NCBI RefSeq assembly: GCF_000812465.1
Contig: NZ_JWMA01000005.1
Span: 36,697-100,696, forward strand
DNA from: Cupriavidus sp. IDO
GTDB taxonomy: Bacteria > Pseudomonadota > Gammaproteobacteria > Burkholderiales > Burkholderiaceae
Direction of reading: 5' to 3'
Length of the DNA stretch: 64,000 nt
The notes beneath the pieces are model-generated. The model did no database searches, was not told the DNA's origin, and worked only from the letters and a program-made list of their open reading frames with translations. Made by a program: the position numbers and the translations under genes. Below, piece by piece: positions 36,536-45,071 of this stretch (the stretch's first letter is position 1; every line of letters starts with the position of its first letter).

Positions 36536-36544
36536 CAGCTTCGC

Positions 36545-37684
36545 TCAGTCGACCTCGCCGTCTCGCGGCAGGAACTGGTCGCCTTCACTCAACGGTGCGT
36601 GCCGGTATGTTGCCGGCGTCCGGCTCAGCTTCACCGGTGCGCCCAGCCCCTTGTAGCCGCCTTCCATCTCCACCACCATCTCGCGGTGTTCGGTATGCGG
36701 ATGCTGCAAGGCGTCCGCCACCGACAGCACCGGCGCGCATGGCACGCCCGCAGCCACCAGCGCATCGCCCAGCAGCTTGCCGTCCAGCGTGCGCATCCGC
36801 GCCTCAAGCTCGGCTTTCAGCGCCACACGGTTGACGGAACGCGCGCCGGCAGTGGCGTAGCGTTCGTCGTCGGCCAGCGCGGGGATTTGCAGGTGTTCGC
36901 ACAGGATGCGGAACTGGCGGTCATTGCCGACCGCGAGGAAGAGCGGATCCGTTGCCGTGGCGACGGTGTCGTACGGATAGATATTGGGATGCGCATTGCC
37001 GGTGCGCGTCGGCATCTTTCCGCTCATGAACCAGTTCGCCGCGTGCGGATGCAACAGCGATAGTCCCGAGTCATAGAGCGCCGCTTCGACAAACTGCCCG
37101 CGTCCGCTGCGTTCGCGCTCCTGCAACGCCAGCAGTACGCCGATCACGGCGTTGAGCCCGGTTACCATGTCGACTACCGGCAAACCCACGCGCAGCGGAT
37201 CGCCGTCGGCTTCGCCGTTGATGCTCATGATGCCGGACATCGCCTGGATGGCGGCATCGTAGCCCGGCAGCCCGCCCAGCGGGCCATCGGCGCCGAAGCC
37301 GGAGACGCGGCAGTGAACCAGGCGCGGAAAGCGCGCCGACAGCGCGTCGTAGCCCAGCCCCCACTTTTCCAGCGTGCCGGTCTTGAAGTTCTCGACCAGC
37401 ACGTCGGCATCGGCCAGCAATGCGAGCAGGACTTCGCGATCGGCATCGGTGGTCAGGTCCAGCCGCATCACGCGCTTGTTGCGGTTCAGGCCAAAGTAGT
37501 ACGAGGCCACGCCGTCCCTGAACGGCGGCCCCCAGGTGCGGGTGTCGTCGCCCTGCGGCGGTTCGATCTTGAGCACGTCGGCACCGTGGTCACCCAGGAT
37601 CTGGCCGCAGTACGGGCCGCCCAGGATGCGCGACAGGTCGACCACGCGGATGCCGGCGAGTGCGCCAGTGCTGGTTTGCGTCAT
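36545..37684 (-). CDS. CaiB/BaiF (class III) CoA-transferase
   Basis: A 379-residue family III CoA-transferase moving CoA between carboxylic acids. The N-terminal pattern GIRVVDLSRILGGPYCGQILGDHGADVLKIE (about residues 11-41, seen in parts) is typical, with the catalytic Asp expected in GYDAAIQAMSG (near 158). It is in one operon with a Bug-type solute receptor and an acyl-CoA dehydrogenase, suggesting degradation of an unknown organic acid via its CoA ester. It starts at 37684 (MTQTSTGALAG). Confidence 0.9.
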   Translation of the reverse strand: MTQTSTGALAGIRVVDLSRILGGPYCGQILGDHGADVLKIEPPQGDDTRTWGPPFRDGVASYYFGLNRNKRVMRLDLTTDADREVLLALLADADVLVENFKTGTLEKWGLGYDALSARFPRLVHCRVSGFGADGPLGGLPGYDAAIQAMSGIMSINGEADGDPLRVGLPVVDMVTGLNAVIGVLLALQERERSGRGQFVEAALYDSGLSLLHPHAANWFMSGKMPTRTGNAHPNIYPYDTVATATDPLFLAVGNDRQFRILCEHLQIPALADDERYATAGARSVNRVALKAELEARMRTLDGKLLGDALVAAGVPCAPVLSVADALQHPHTEHREMVVEMEGGYKGLGAPVKLSRTPATYRHAPLSEGDQFLPRDGEVD

Positions 37685-37702
37685 GAGTGATCTCCGTTGC
37701 CG

Positions 37703-38677
37703 TCAGTCGAGCTGCGCGCCAGACTTCTGCACCACGGTGCGCCACTTGCCCACTTCAGCCTTGACGAAGCCGCCAAGCTGCTCGGGCGTGGTCGACGGTG
37801 CGAACTCCAGCCCTTGCGCCAACAAGGTCTTGCGCACCTCCGGCTGCTTCAGTGCATCGGCAAACGCGCGGTTGAGCTTGCCGATGACTTCCGGCGGCGT
37901 CCCTGCCGGCGCGACCACGCCGAAGAATACCGAGACATCGAAGCCGGCGACGCCCTGCTCCGCGATGGTCGGCACATCGGGCAGCGCCTGCGAACGCGCC
38001 CTCGTGGTCACGCCCAGGGCGCGCACCTTGCCGCTCTTGATGAACGGCAACGCGGTCAGCACGTCGGTGAAGGTCATGCTCACTTGTCCACCCAGCAGAT
38101 CGTTCAATGCGGGGCCGGTGCCCTTGTAGGGAACGTGCTGGAAGTCGGTGCCGGTCACGTTATTGAACAGCACGCCAGCCAGGTGCGATGAGGCACCATT
38201 GCCCGACGACGCATAGCTCAGCTTGCCCGGATGCGCCTTGCCGTAAGCGATCAGCTCGCCGACGTTCTTCGCTGGCACCGACGGATTGACCACCAGCACG
38301 TTGGGCAGCTGGCCGATCTGGATCACCGGGGCAAAGCTCTTGACCGGGTCGTAGTTGATCTTGCGATACAGGCTGACGTTGATCGCGAGCGGCGCCGAGG
38401 TACCGAACATCAGCGTGTAGCCGTCAGGTTCGGCGCGCGCCACGAGTTCGGCGCCGATATTGCCGCCGGCGCCGGCGCGGTTCTCCACCACCACCGGCTG
38501 GCCCAGGCTGGTCTTGAGCGCGGCGGCCAGCGTGCGCGCCATGGCATCGGTGGGGCCGCCCGGGGGATAGGTGACCACCATCATGATCGGTTTGGAGGGG
38601 TAGTCCTTCTGGGCGAAGGCGGGGGCGATACAGAGGGAGCAGGCGGCGATGGCCGCGATGCGTTGCCAGAGTTTCAT
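37703..38677 (-). CDS. Bug-type (tripartite tricarboxylate transporter) solute receptor
   Basis: A 324-residue periplasmic binding protein. A signal peptide (1-22, LCIAPAFA | QKDYPSKPI) is followed by the Bug signature VVTYPPGGPTDAMAR and later NIGAELVARAEPDGYTL and GNGASSHLAGVLF. These proteins, very numerous in Burkholderiales, bind carboxylates or aromatic acids and often have no membrane partner nearby, as here. The gene lies 18 bp upstream of the CoA-transferase on the same strand, so the substrate may be the acid activated by that enzyme. Confidence 0.92.
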   Translation of the reverse strand: MKLWQRIAAIAACSLCIAPAFAQKDYPSKPIMMVVTYPPGGPTDAMARTLAAALKTSLGQPVVVENRAGAGGNIGAELVARAEPDGYTLMFGTSAPLAINVSLYRKINYDPVKSFAPVIQIGQLPNVLVVNPSVPAKNVGELIAYGKAHPGKLSYASSGNGASSHLAGVLFNNVTGTDFQHVPYKGTGPALNDLLGGQVSMTFTDVLTALPFIKSGKVRALGVTTRARSQALPDVPTIAEQGVAGFDVSVFFGVVAPAGTPPEVIGKLNRAFADALKQPEVRKTLLAQGLEFAPSTTPEQLGGFVKAEVGKWRTVVQKSGAQLD

Positions 38678-38753
38678 GGCATTGTCTCCTGGTGTTGGTC
38701 GTCTCCCGCGGGGGCGGGATGGTGTTGCGGGGGTTTTGATGAATGTCTTTGTT

Positions 38754-38787
38754 CTCCCTCTCCCGCAAGCGGGAGAGCGGAGCAAAA
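38754..38787. repeat. Short hairpin repeat (family B), copy 3
   Basis: CTCCCTCTCCCGC-AA-GCGGGAGAG followed by CGGAGCAAAA. It is between the acyl-CoA dehydrogenase and the Bug receptor genes. Confidence 0.88.
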
Positions 38788-38807
38788 CGGTGGCGGAGAA
38801 ACGCGCG

Positions 38808-40604
38808 TCAGAACACGTTGACCTGATCGACCGCGCCCGCCGCATGCACCGTGCCATCGGCAGGTGCAACGGTTTCAGCCAGCCACCCGGGCTCGGCGTT
38901 TGCGGCAAGCGGGTCTTGTGGCAGCACGCGATGGAGCAGCACCAGCTGCGCCAGCCGCATGCGGCGTACCGAGCCGGTGCGGCCGGCTTCCCAGGCCATC
39001 GCCGCCGCGCTGGTAACGTGGTACAGCGCCGAGGCAGCCTGACGCGCCAGCAGGTCACCATCCGCGCCGGCATCGGCAGCCTGCCTGGCGAGCGCTGCGG
39101 CGCGGGCAATGGCGGACTCGAACGCGGCACGCGCGCCGGCATGCAGCGGCGTATCGGCCAGCAGTCCGTTCAGGTGCGCCTGCAGCACCGGCAACGCGCC
39201 TTCGCGGCGGATGGCGCGCAGTACGTCAAGCGCGACGATGTTGCTGGTGCCTTCCCAGATCGAGCCGAGGTGGGCGTCGCGCACCAGGCGCGGATCGCTC
39301 CATTCCTCGATATAGCCGCAGCCGCCGCGGATCTCCATGGCGTCGCCGGTGACCTTGCGCGCATCGCGGCAGGCGCGGAACTTGATCAGGGGCGTGAGGA
39401 TGCGCATCAGCGGATAGGCATCGGCCTCGCCGGCGTCCGCCCGGCGTAGCGCGTCGGCGGTCTGGAACACCATGGTGCGCGCCTGCTCGGTGGGCAGCGT
39501 CAGCTTGAGCAGCTGGCGGCGCATCAGCGGCATGTCCTCCAGCCGCTTGCCGAAGGCCTGGCGCTCGCGCGCGATGAAGAGGCCCTCGGTCAGCGCGCGA
39601 CGCATCAGGCCGGCGGCGCGCACGCCATTGGACAGGCGCGAGTTGTTGATCATGTCGGCCATCTGCACGAAGCCGCGGCCAGGTTCGCCGACCAGGTATG
39701 CGTGCGCGCCTTCGAGGCGGATCTCGCCGCTGGCCATCGAGCGCGTGCCGAGCTTGTCCTTGAGGCGGATGATGCGGTAGTGGTTGTTGCTGCCGTCGGC
39801 CAGCTTGCGCGGCAGCAGGAACAGCGACACGCCCTTGTGACCGGGCACGGCATTGCCGGCTTCGTCTTCCACGCGCGCCAGCACCATCGCCAGCGCGGCG
39901 TCGGGGTTGGAGCAGAACCACTTGTCGCCCAGCAGGCGCCAGCCGCCTTCGGCGCCGGCATCGCGCACCGCGCGGGTGGCGGTGGCGGCCACGTCTGAGC
40001 CGGCGCCCTGCTCGGTCATGAACATCGCGCCCTGGTACAGGTCTTCGAACACCTGCGTGGTCAGGTTGGGCAGGAAGCGTTCGACCAGCGCCGGGTCGCC
40101 GAACTTGCGCAGCGTGCGCGTGAGCGAATCGGTCATCGACAGCGGGCAGCACAGCCCGAACTCGGCCTGCACCAACAGATAGGTGAGTGCGTACTTCGCC
40201 GCGGGCGGCATGGGCTTGTCCCAGCCCAGCACGCCACTGCGGTGCGAGGCCGCCGCCAGGCCGAATTCGGCAAAGGCGACGCGCTCCAGTTCCACGTAGG
40301 CCGGATGCTTGTCGATGCGTTGGGCGTCGATGCCGGCGCGGGTGCGATAAGTCAGCGTGGGCGGGTTCTGGTCGGCCACCTGGGCCAGCTCATCGAGCAC
40401 GCCGCCGGCCAGCGCGCCCATGCGTTCGAGGTGCGGCAGCAGGTGGTTGAACAGCTCGGGCGGCAGGTAGAGCGGGAGCAGTGCGCGCAGGTCCGGGTCG
40501 GCGGTGAACAGGCTGCCGCCCTGGCGATCGGGCACCGGATGGGCGGCCAGCGGCGGGGCGGGTTGGACTCGGGGTGCAGCATCGCGCACGGCAGGGGTCG
40601 GCAT
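38808..40604 (-). CDS. AidB-like acyl-CoA dehydrogenase
   Basis: A 598-residue FAD-dependent acyl-CoA dehydrogenase. The N-terminal domain (about 60-190) precedes the FAD-binding segment MTEQGAGSDVAATATRAV and SGEIRLEGAHAYLVGEPGRGF; the C-terminal region has MEIRGGCGYIEEWSDPRLVRDAHLGSIWEGTSNI split over conserved contacts. Length and the EEW...WEGT region match the AidB/isovaleryl-type subgroup. The start at 40604 follows AGGAGA. It diverges from a LysR gene. It is likely coregulated with the downstream Bug receptor and CoA-transferase (same strand), though a 130-bp gap with a repeat intervenes. Confidence 0.9.
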   Translation of the reverse strand: MPTPAVRDAAPRVQPAPPLAAHPVPDRQGGSLFTADPDLRALLPLYLPPELFNHLLPHLERMGALAGGVLDELAQVADQNPPTLTYRTRAGIDAQRIDKHPAYVELERVAFAEFGLAAASHRSGVLGWDKPMPPAAKYALTYLLVQAEFGLCCPLSMTDSLTRTLRKFGDPALVERFLPNLTTQVFEDLYQGAMFMTEQGAGSDVAATATRAVRDAGAEGGWRLLGDKWFCSNPDAALAMVLARVEDEAGNAVPGHKGVSLFLLPRKLADGSNNHYRIIRLKDKLGTRSMASGEIRLEGAHAYLVGEPGRGFVQMADMINNSRLSNGVRAAGLMRRALTEGLFIARERQAFGKRLEDMPLMRRQLLKLTLPTEQARTMVFQTADALRRADAGEADAYPLMRILTPLIKFRACRDARKVTGDAMEIRGGCGYIEEWSDPRLVRDAHLGSIWEGTSNIVALDVLRAIRREGALPVLQAHLNGLLADTPLHAGARAAFESAIARAAALARQAADAGADGDLLARQAASALYHVTSAAAMAWEAGRTGSVRRMRLAQLVLLHRVLPQDPLAANAEPGWLAETVAPADGTVHAAGAVDQVNVF

Positions 40605-40721
40605 ACGGGGTCTCCTGGAATTGGCTGGCCCGTCAGGCGGGCCCTTTGCCCCATTATTCAAACCCCAAGGATTTGCGTCTAATTCTAAAATTAGCTTGAT
40701 CAATACAATTTCTGTATCGCC

Positions 40722-41630
40722 ATGGAATTCCGTCACCTGCGCTACTTCCTCGTGCTGGCCGACGAGCTGCACTTTGGCCGGGCCGCGCGCCGGCTTGCCA
40801 TCTCGCAGCCGCCGCTGTCGCTGAACATCCAGCAACTGGAGGCCTCGGTCGGCGCGCGCCTGTTCGATCGCGACAGCCGTGGCGTGCGGCTGACCGCGGC
40901 CGGGCGGGCCTTCCGGGAATCGGCCACGGCCCTGCTGGCCCAGGCGGAGGCCGCGCGCGTGCTGGCGCGCGAGATCGAGGCCGGTGCTGTGGGGCGGCTG
41001 CGGGTGGGCTTTGTCGGTTCGATGCTGTACCGGGGGCTGCCGCAGTACCTGCGCGACTTCCAGGCGCGCTATCCAGGCATTCAGGTGGCGCTGACCGAGC
41101 TGAACTCGCAGGAGCAGATCGATGCCCTGCTGCACGATGAGCTGGACGCCGGCTTTATCCATACCCGGCGCGTGCCGGGCGAGCTGACGACCGCGCTGGT
41201 GCACACCGAGCCGTTCGTCTGCTGCCTGCCGGCAGATCATCCGCTGGCGGCGGCGCCCGGGGTGGCGCTGGGCGAGTTGCGCGGCGAGCCGTTCGTGCTG
41301 TTCTCGCGCAAGGCCTCGCCTGACTACTACAGCCGGATTTTCGAGATGTGCGCGGCGCAGGGCTTCTATCCGGAGATCCGCCATGAAGTGCGCCACTGGC
41401 TGTCGGTCGTGTCGCTGGTGTCGCAGGGGATGGGTGTGGCGGTGGTGCCCGCGGCCATGGCGCGCTCCGGCATGGCCGGGGCGGCATTCCGGCCGCTGGC
41501 CGATGCCACGGTGCCCTCGGAAGTGCATTGCGCGTGGAAACCCGCACCGGACCATCCCGCCCGCGACCATTTCGTGGAAATGGTCCGGCAGCCCGCTTCG
41601 ACCGCAGCCGGGCCCGCGGCGCAATCCTGA
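40722..41630 (+). CDS. LysR-family regulator (divergent from acyl-CoA dehydrogenase)
   Basis: A 302-residue LysR regulator. The DNA-binding part MEFRHLRYFLVLADELHFGRAARRLAISQPPLSLNIQQLE (seen in parts) is followed by an effector domain like those of BenM/CatM-type regulators. The 117-bp intergenic region to the acyl-CoA dehydrogenase is AT-richer and contains T-N11-A-like patterns, as expected for a shared control site. It most likely controls the dehydrogenase-Bug-CoA-transferase genes. Confidence 0.93.
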   Translation: MEFRHLRYFLVLADELHFGRAARRLAISQPPLSLNIQQLEASVGARLFDRDSRGVRLTAAGRAFRESATALLAQAEAARVLAREIEAGAVGRLRVGFVGSMLYRGLPQYLRDFQARYPGIQVALTELNSQEQIDALLHDELDAGFIHTRRVPGELTTALVHTEPFVCCLPADHPLAAAPGVALGELRGEPFVLFSRKASPDYYSRIFEMCAAQGFYPEIRHEVRHWLSVVSLVSQGMGVAVVPAAMARSGMAGAAFRPLADATVPSEVHCAWKPAPDHPARDHFVEMVRQPASTAAGPAAQS

Positions 41631-41644
41631 ACCGGCCTCCCGGA

Positions 41645-41678
41645 AGAAAAAAGCCACCGGCCGGAGGGCCGATGGCTT
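41645..41678 (-). terminator. Intrinsic terminator read from the minus strand
   Basis: A 12-bp stem with one mismatch (41651-41662 with 41667-41678), loop GGAG. On the minus strand it is followed by TTTTTT. On the plus strand no T-run follows, so it fits a minus-strand transcript better than the LysR gene. Confidence 0.65.
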
Positions 41679-42127
41679 GTGAAGTACGCGTGGAACGGGG
41701 TGTTCAGCGTGAGTGCAGCTTACCGCCGCACCCGACACACACCAATAACGCAAATGTAGTAATCGATGGCCATAGCATGAACGAGACGGTGTTCGGCTAC
41801 CTGCTTCATATCTTCCCAGCGTAGCGCGCGGGGGCGGACGTCGGTGCCATTCGCCCAGTGTCGCCACTTGCTGGCCGGCGCAGCAGCCTGTTCGGCAACC
41901 TCGGCGCCCGCCGGAGCTGATAGCGCGCGGGGCCGCCGGCACGCATGGCGCAAGCATCACGCCGGCGTCCGGCGGCGGAATGTTGGGCAGGGCTCAGAGC
42001 TGCCTGCCAGGCCCGTCGGAACTGGCTGCGAGCGGTTATCATTGGCCTCCATCCGGTATCGCCCCGAGCGCTTGCCAGGCAGGCCAGCGCGCGATCTGGT
42101 GGCTACACCGCGATCTATTTGCTATAC

Positions 42128-42146
42128 AATGAAAACGATTTTCATT
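42128..42146. promoter_or_regulatory. Fur box of the feo operon
   Basis: AATGAAAACGATTTTCATT is a perfect 8-3-8 palindrome (AATGAAAA / TTTTCATT). It overlaps a TACAAT-like -10 element at 42125-42130, so Fe(II)-Fur binding would block transcription of feoAB, which starts coding 63 bp later. Confidence 0.9.
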
Positions 42147-42208
42147 TACGTACCCTCGCCGGGTCCCGCCGTTGGCGTAGCGGCGATCCGCGCCCACGGA
42201 CTGGAAGC

Positions 42209-42526
42209 ATGATGCGGTTGTCTGAACTTCCACGGCGTACTCCCGCCGTAGTGCAATCGGTGGACGATGTCGGCCCCGATGATCCCGTTGCCCGCCGCCT
42301 GCGCGAGCTCGGCTTTGTACCCGGCGAAGCGGTGCAGGTGATTGCCTTCGGCCCCTTCGGCATGGATCCGCTGGTGGCCCAGGTCGGCTTCACCCGGTTC
42401 GCGCTGCGCCGCTCGGAAGCGGCGCGCATCAGCATTGAGGTCGTCAGCGCCTCGGTGACCAGCATCGCGTCCGTGATCCGGGCCGATGACCAGTCCGGCG
42501 CGGAGGCGGCGCAACGAACCGCCTGA
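42209..42526 (+). CDS. feoA: Ferrous iron transport accessory protein FeoA
   Basis: A 105-residue protein with an SH3-like beta-barrel that assists FeoB. The segment RRLRELGFVPGEAVQVI followed by GPFGMDPLVAQVG and FALRRSEAARISIEV is typical of FeoA. The start is one of two consecutive ATGs (42209 or 42212). The C-terminal 20 residues form a polar tail. It heads the Fur-boxed feo operon. Confidence 0.93.
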   Translation: MMRLSELPRRTPAVVQSVDDVGPDDPVARRLRELGFVPGEAVQVIAFGPFGMDPLVAQVGFTRFALRRSEAARISIEVVSASVTSIASVIRADDQSGAEAAQRTA

Positions 42527-42539
42527 GCATTCCAAGAAT

Positions 42540-44387
42540 ATGTCTGCAGCTCCCTCCACTTCTGCCCTGCGCATTGCGCTGGTCGGCAATCCCAACTGCG
42601 GCAAGACCGCGCTGTTCAACCGCCTGACCGGCAGCCGCCAGAAGGTGGCCAACTACGCCGGCGTGACGGTGGAGCGCAAGGAAGGCCATTTCGTCTCGCC
42701 GGCCGGGCGCCAGGTCCGCATCCTGGACCTGCCCGGCGCCTACAGCCTGCACGCCGCGAGCCTGGACGAAGCCATCACGCGCGACGTCTGCATGGGCAAG
42801 CGGCCTGGTGAGCCGCGCCCGGACCTGCTGGTGTCGGTGGTCGATGCCACCAACCTGCGCCTGCACCTGCGCTTCGTGCTGGAGCTGCGCCGCCTGGGCC
42901 TGCCGATGGTGGTGGTGCTCAATATGAGCGACGCCGCCGAGCGGCGCGGCATCCGGATCGACCGCGAGAAGCTCGCGGCCGCACTCGGCGTGCCGGTGGT
43001 GCAGACGGTTGCCGTGAAGCGCGATGGCGCCGCGTCGCTGATCAATATGCTGGATGGCACGCTGCCGCCCGCACCGCCCGCGCAGGACAGCGAGGCCGAC
43101 GTCCACGCCGAGGTCAACCGCCTGCTCAATGCGGCAGTCTCGATGCCGGCGCGCACCGCGGCAATGGATGACCGCCTCGACCGCATCGTCCTGCATCCGG
43201 TCTTCGGGCTGATGCTGCTGGCGGTGCTGCTGTTCCTGATGTTCCAGGCGGTGTTCTCCTGGGCCACGCCGTTGATGGACGGCATCGGGGCCGGGGTGCA
43301 CTGGTTCGGCGAGCTGCTGGGCACCCACCTGCCGGACGGCATGCTCAAGAGCCTGCTGGTGGACGGCCTGATCGCCGGCCTGGGCAGCGTGGTGGTGTTC
43401 CTGCCGCAGATCCTGATCCTGTTCCTGTTCATCCTGACGCTGGAAGAATCGGGCTACCTGCCGCGCGCCGCATTCCTGCTCGACCGGCTGATGATGGGCG
43501 CGGGCCTGTCTGGCCGCTCGTTCATTCCGCTGTTGTCGAGCTTTGCCTGCGCCATTCCCGGCATCATGGCCACCCGCACGATCCAGGACCCGCGCGACCG
43601 CCTCACCACGATCCTGGTGGCGCCACTGATGACCTGCTCGGCGCGGCTGCCGGTGTATGCGCTGCTGATCGGCGCCTTCATCCCGCAACGCACGGTAATG
43701 GGCCTGTTCAACCTGCAGGGGCTGGTGCTGTTCGCGCTCTATGTGGCGGGCATTATCAGCGCGCTGGTGGTGGCCTATGCGCTCAAGTTCTTTCGCCGCG
43801 ACCGCACCGACCATCCGCTGCTGATGGAGCTGCCGTCGTACCGCATCCCGAATCCGCGCGACGTGCTGATCGGGCTGTGGGAGCGTGCGCGCATCTTCCT
43901 GTCGCGCGTGGGCAAGGTGATCCTGGCGCTGACGGTGCTGCTCTGGTTCCTGTCGACCTTCCCGGCACCGCCGGAAGGCGCCACCGCCCCGGCCATCGAC
44001 TACAGCTTTGCCGGCATGATCGGCCATGCGCTGCAGAAGGTGTTTGCGCCGGTGGGCTTCAACTGGCAGATCTGCATTGCGCTGGTGCCCGGCCTGGCTG
44101 CGCGCGAAGTGGCCGTGGGCGCGCTGGCGACGGTCTATGCCCTCTCGGGCAGCGATGACACCGTGGCCACGCAGCTTGCGCCGATGATCGCGGCGCAGTG
44201 GTCGCTGGCCACCGCGCTGTCGCTGCTGGCCTGGTACGTGTTCGCGCCGCAGTGCATCTCCACGCTGGCCGTGATCCGCCGCGAGACCAACTCGTGGAAG
44301 GTGATGGCAGCGTCTGCCGCGTACCTGACCGGGCTGGCCTACCTGGCCGCGTTCCTCACCTATCGCATCGCCTTGCTGTTCAGCTGA
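42540..44387 (+). CDS. feoB: Ferrous iron transporter FeoB
   Basis: A 615-residue Fe(II) importer. The N-terminal G-domain has G1 GNPNCGKT (about 15-22), G3 DLPGAYSL and G4 NMSD (about 129-132), then a helical spacer. The membrane part (about 210-610) contains the two Gate repeats, with PLLSSFACAIPGIMATRTIQ around residue 330 holding the conserved Cys. It is shorter than the enterobacterial protein (about 770), mostly at the C-terminus, but normal for beta-proteobacteria. It starts 13 bp after feoA. The missing FeoC role may be filled by the next gene. Confidence 0.96.
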   Translation: MSAAPSTSALRIALVGNPNCGKTALFNRLTGSRQKVANYAGVTVERKEGHFVSPAGRQVRILDLPGAYSLHAASLDEAITRDVCMGKRPGEPRPDLLVSVVDATNLRLHLRFVLELRRLGLPMVVVLNMSDAAERRGIRIDREKLAAALGVPVVQTVAVKRDGAASLINMLDGTLPPAPPAQDSEADVHAEVNRLLNAAVSMPARTAAMDDRLDRIVLHPVFGLMLLAVLLFLMFQAVFSWATPLMDGIGAGVHWFGELLGTHLPDGMLKSLLVDGLIAGLGSVVVFLPQILILFLFILTLEESGYLPRAAFLLDRLMMGAGLSGRSFIPLLSSFACAIPGIMATRTIQDPRDRLTTILVAPLMTCSARLPVYALLIGAFIPQRTVMGLFNLQGLVLFALYVAGIISALVVAYALKFFRRDRTDHPLLMELPSYRIPNPRDVLIGLWERARIFLSRVGKVILALTVLLWFLSTFPAPPEGATAPAIDYSFAGMIGHALQKVFAPVGFNWQICIALVPGLAAREVAVGALATVYALSGSDDTVATQLAPMIAAQWSLATALSLLAWYVFAPQCISTLAVIRRETNSWKVMAASAAYLTGLAYLAAFLTYRIALLFS

Positions 44388-44390
44388 GCC

Positions 44391-44720
44391 ATGACGGTCT
44401 ATCACGCCATTGAAACCCTGCTGGTCCCGCTGATCGTGCTGGCGTGCGCGATTTCGGTGGCGGCGCGCTATGCGCCGCGCACCCGCGAACGGATCAAGGC
44501 AGCGCTTGCCGCGCGCCTGGGCGGTACCTCGGCCAGTGGCTGGCGTGCCCGCGCGGTGCGCTGGCTGGCGCCTCAGGCCGCGGCCGGCTGCGCCAGCGGC
44601 TGCGACGATGGCGGCTGCAATACCTGCGGTTCCAATACGGCCAACGCCGCCAACGCCGCCAACGGGCAGGCCCCGTCCAGGCCCACCGAGCACGTCGTGC
44701 AACTCGTGCGCAAGCGCTGA
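44391..44720 (+). CDS. Small membrane protein of the feo operon with Cys-rich tail
   Basis: A 109-residue protein beginning 3 bp after feoB, so certainly cotranscribed. One transmembrane helix (about residues 8-25) precedes a basic region and a Cys cluster CASGCDDGGCNTC (about 67-79), then an Ala/Asn-rich stretch. It resembles small proteins of unknown function found after feoB in Burkholderiales. The Cys cluster could bind iron or an Fe-S cluster and so take the place of FeoC; that is inference. Confidence 0.75.
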   Translation: MTVYHAIETLLVPLIVLACAISVAARYAPRTRERIKAALAARLGGTSASGWRARAVRWLAPQAAAGCASGCDDGGCNTCGSNTANAANAANGQAPSRPTEHVVQLVRKR

Positions 44721-44747
44721 CAGGCGCTTTCCTCCCTCCTCGATCCT

Positions 44748-44993
44748 CACGCAGAAACGGGTACGCCTTGCCCTTCCGCAGGCCGCGGAAAGGGGCGGAT
44801 TCGTGCGTGCATTCGCCTGCGAATGTATGGGCGGCCGGGCTTCGCCCACGCACGCAGAAACGGGTACGCTCCGCGTTCCGCCTGCCGTCTTCGGACGCAG
44901 TCGGGCATGGCGGAACCACTGATAGCCGCCCGATTCCGGCATCGCCCGCGGCACTTTCCACGCCCTGCAGCGACCACGCAGAAACGGGTACGC
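44748..44993. repeat. Three identical 19-bp repeats
   Basis: CACGCAGAAACGGGTACGC occurs at 44748-44766, 44851-44869 and 44975-44993, all in the same direction, with start-to-start spacings of 103 and 124 bp. A fourth 17-bp core lies on the minus strand at 6552-6568. The intervening sequence differs between copies. The 350-bp region between the feo operon and the lipoprotein gene has no supported gene. Confidence 0.92.
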
Positions 44994-45010
44994 TTTGCCA
45001 TCCGGCCAAT

Positions 45011-45040
45011 GCAAAACGCCCTCCGTGGAGGGCGTTTTGC
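45011..45040. terminator. Bidirectional intrinsic terminator
   Basis: A perfect 13-bp stem (45011-45023 with 45028-45040), loop CGTG, with A- and T-runs inside the ends, placed 31 bp after the lipoprotein stop codon (minus strand). Confidence 0.85.
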
Positions 45041-45071
45041 CAGGCCCGGCACGCCTGTGCCAGGGGGCCGA

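Larger units (their letters stand above)
41631..42208. other. Intergenic region between LysR and feoA
   Basis: It carries a minus-oriented terminator (41645-41678), a doubtful 29-codon minus-strand frame (41720-41809) and the feo promoter with Fur box. No larger gene is supported. Confidence 0.5.

Noticed and set aside
38678..39142. N-terminal extension of the Bug receptor
   Set aside because: It crosses a hairpin repeat and the acyl-CoA dehydrogenase; the signal peptide begins at 38677.
40605..41960. Extension of the acyl-CoA dehydrogenase by about 450 codons upstream
   Set aside because: It would run antisense through a good LysR gene; the real start at 40604 has a ribosome site.
44748..44993. 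CRISPR-like array
   Set aside because: Only three 19-bp repeats with spacings over 80 bp, unequal, and no cas genes.
42444..45014. 856-codon minus-strand open frame
   Set aside because: Covers feoB in reverse; His/Gln/Arg-rich noise. The feo genes are certain.
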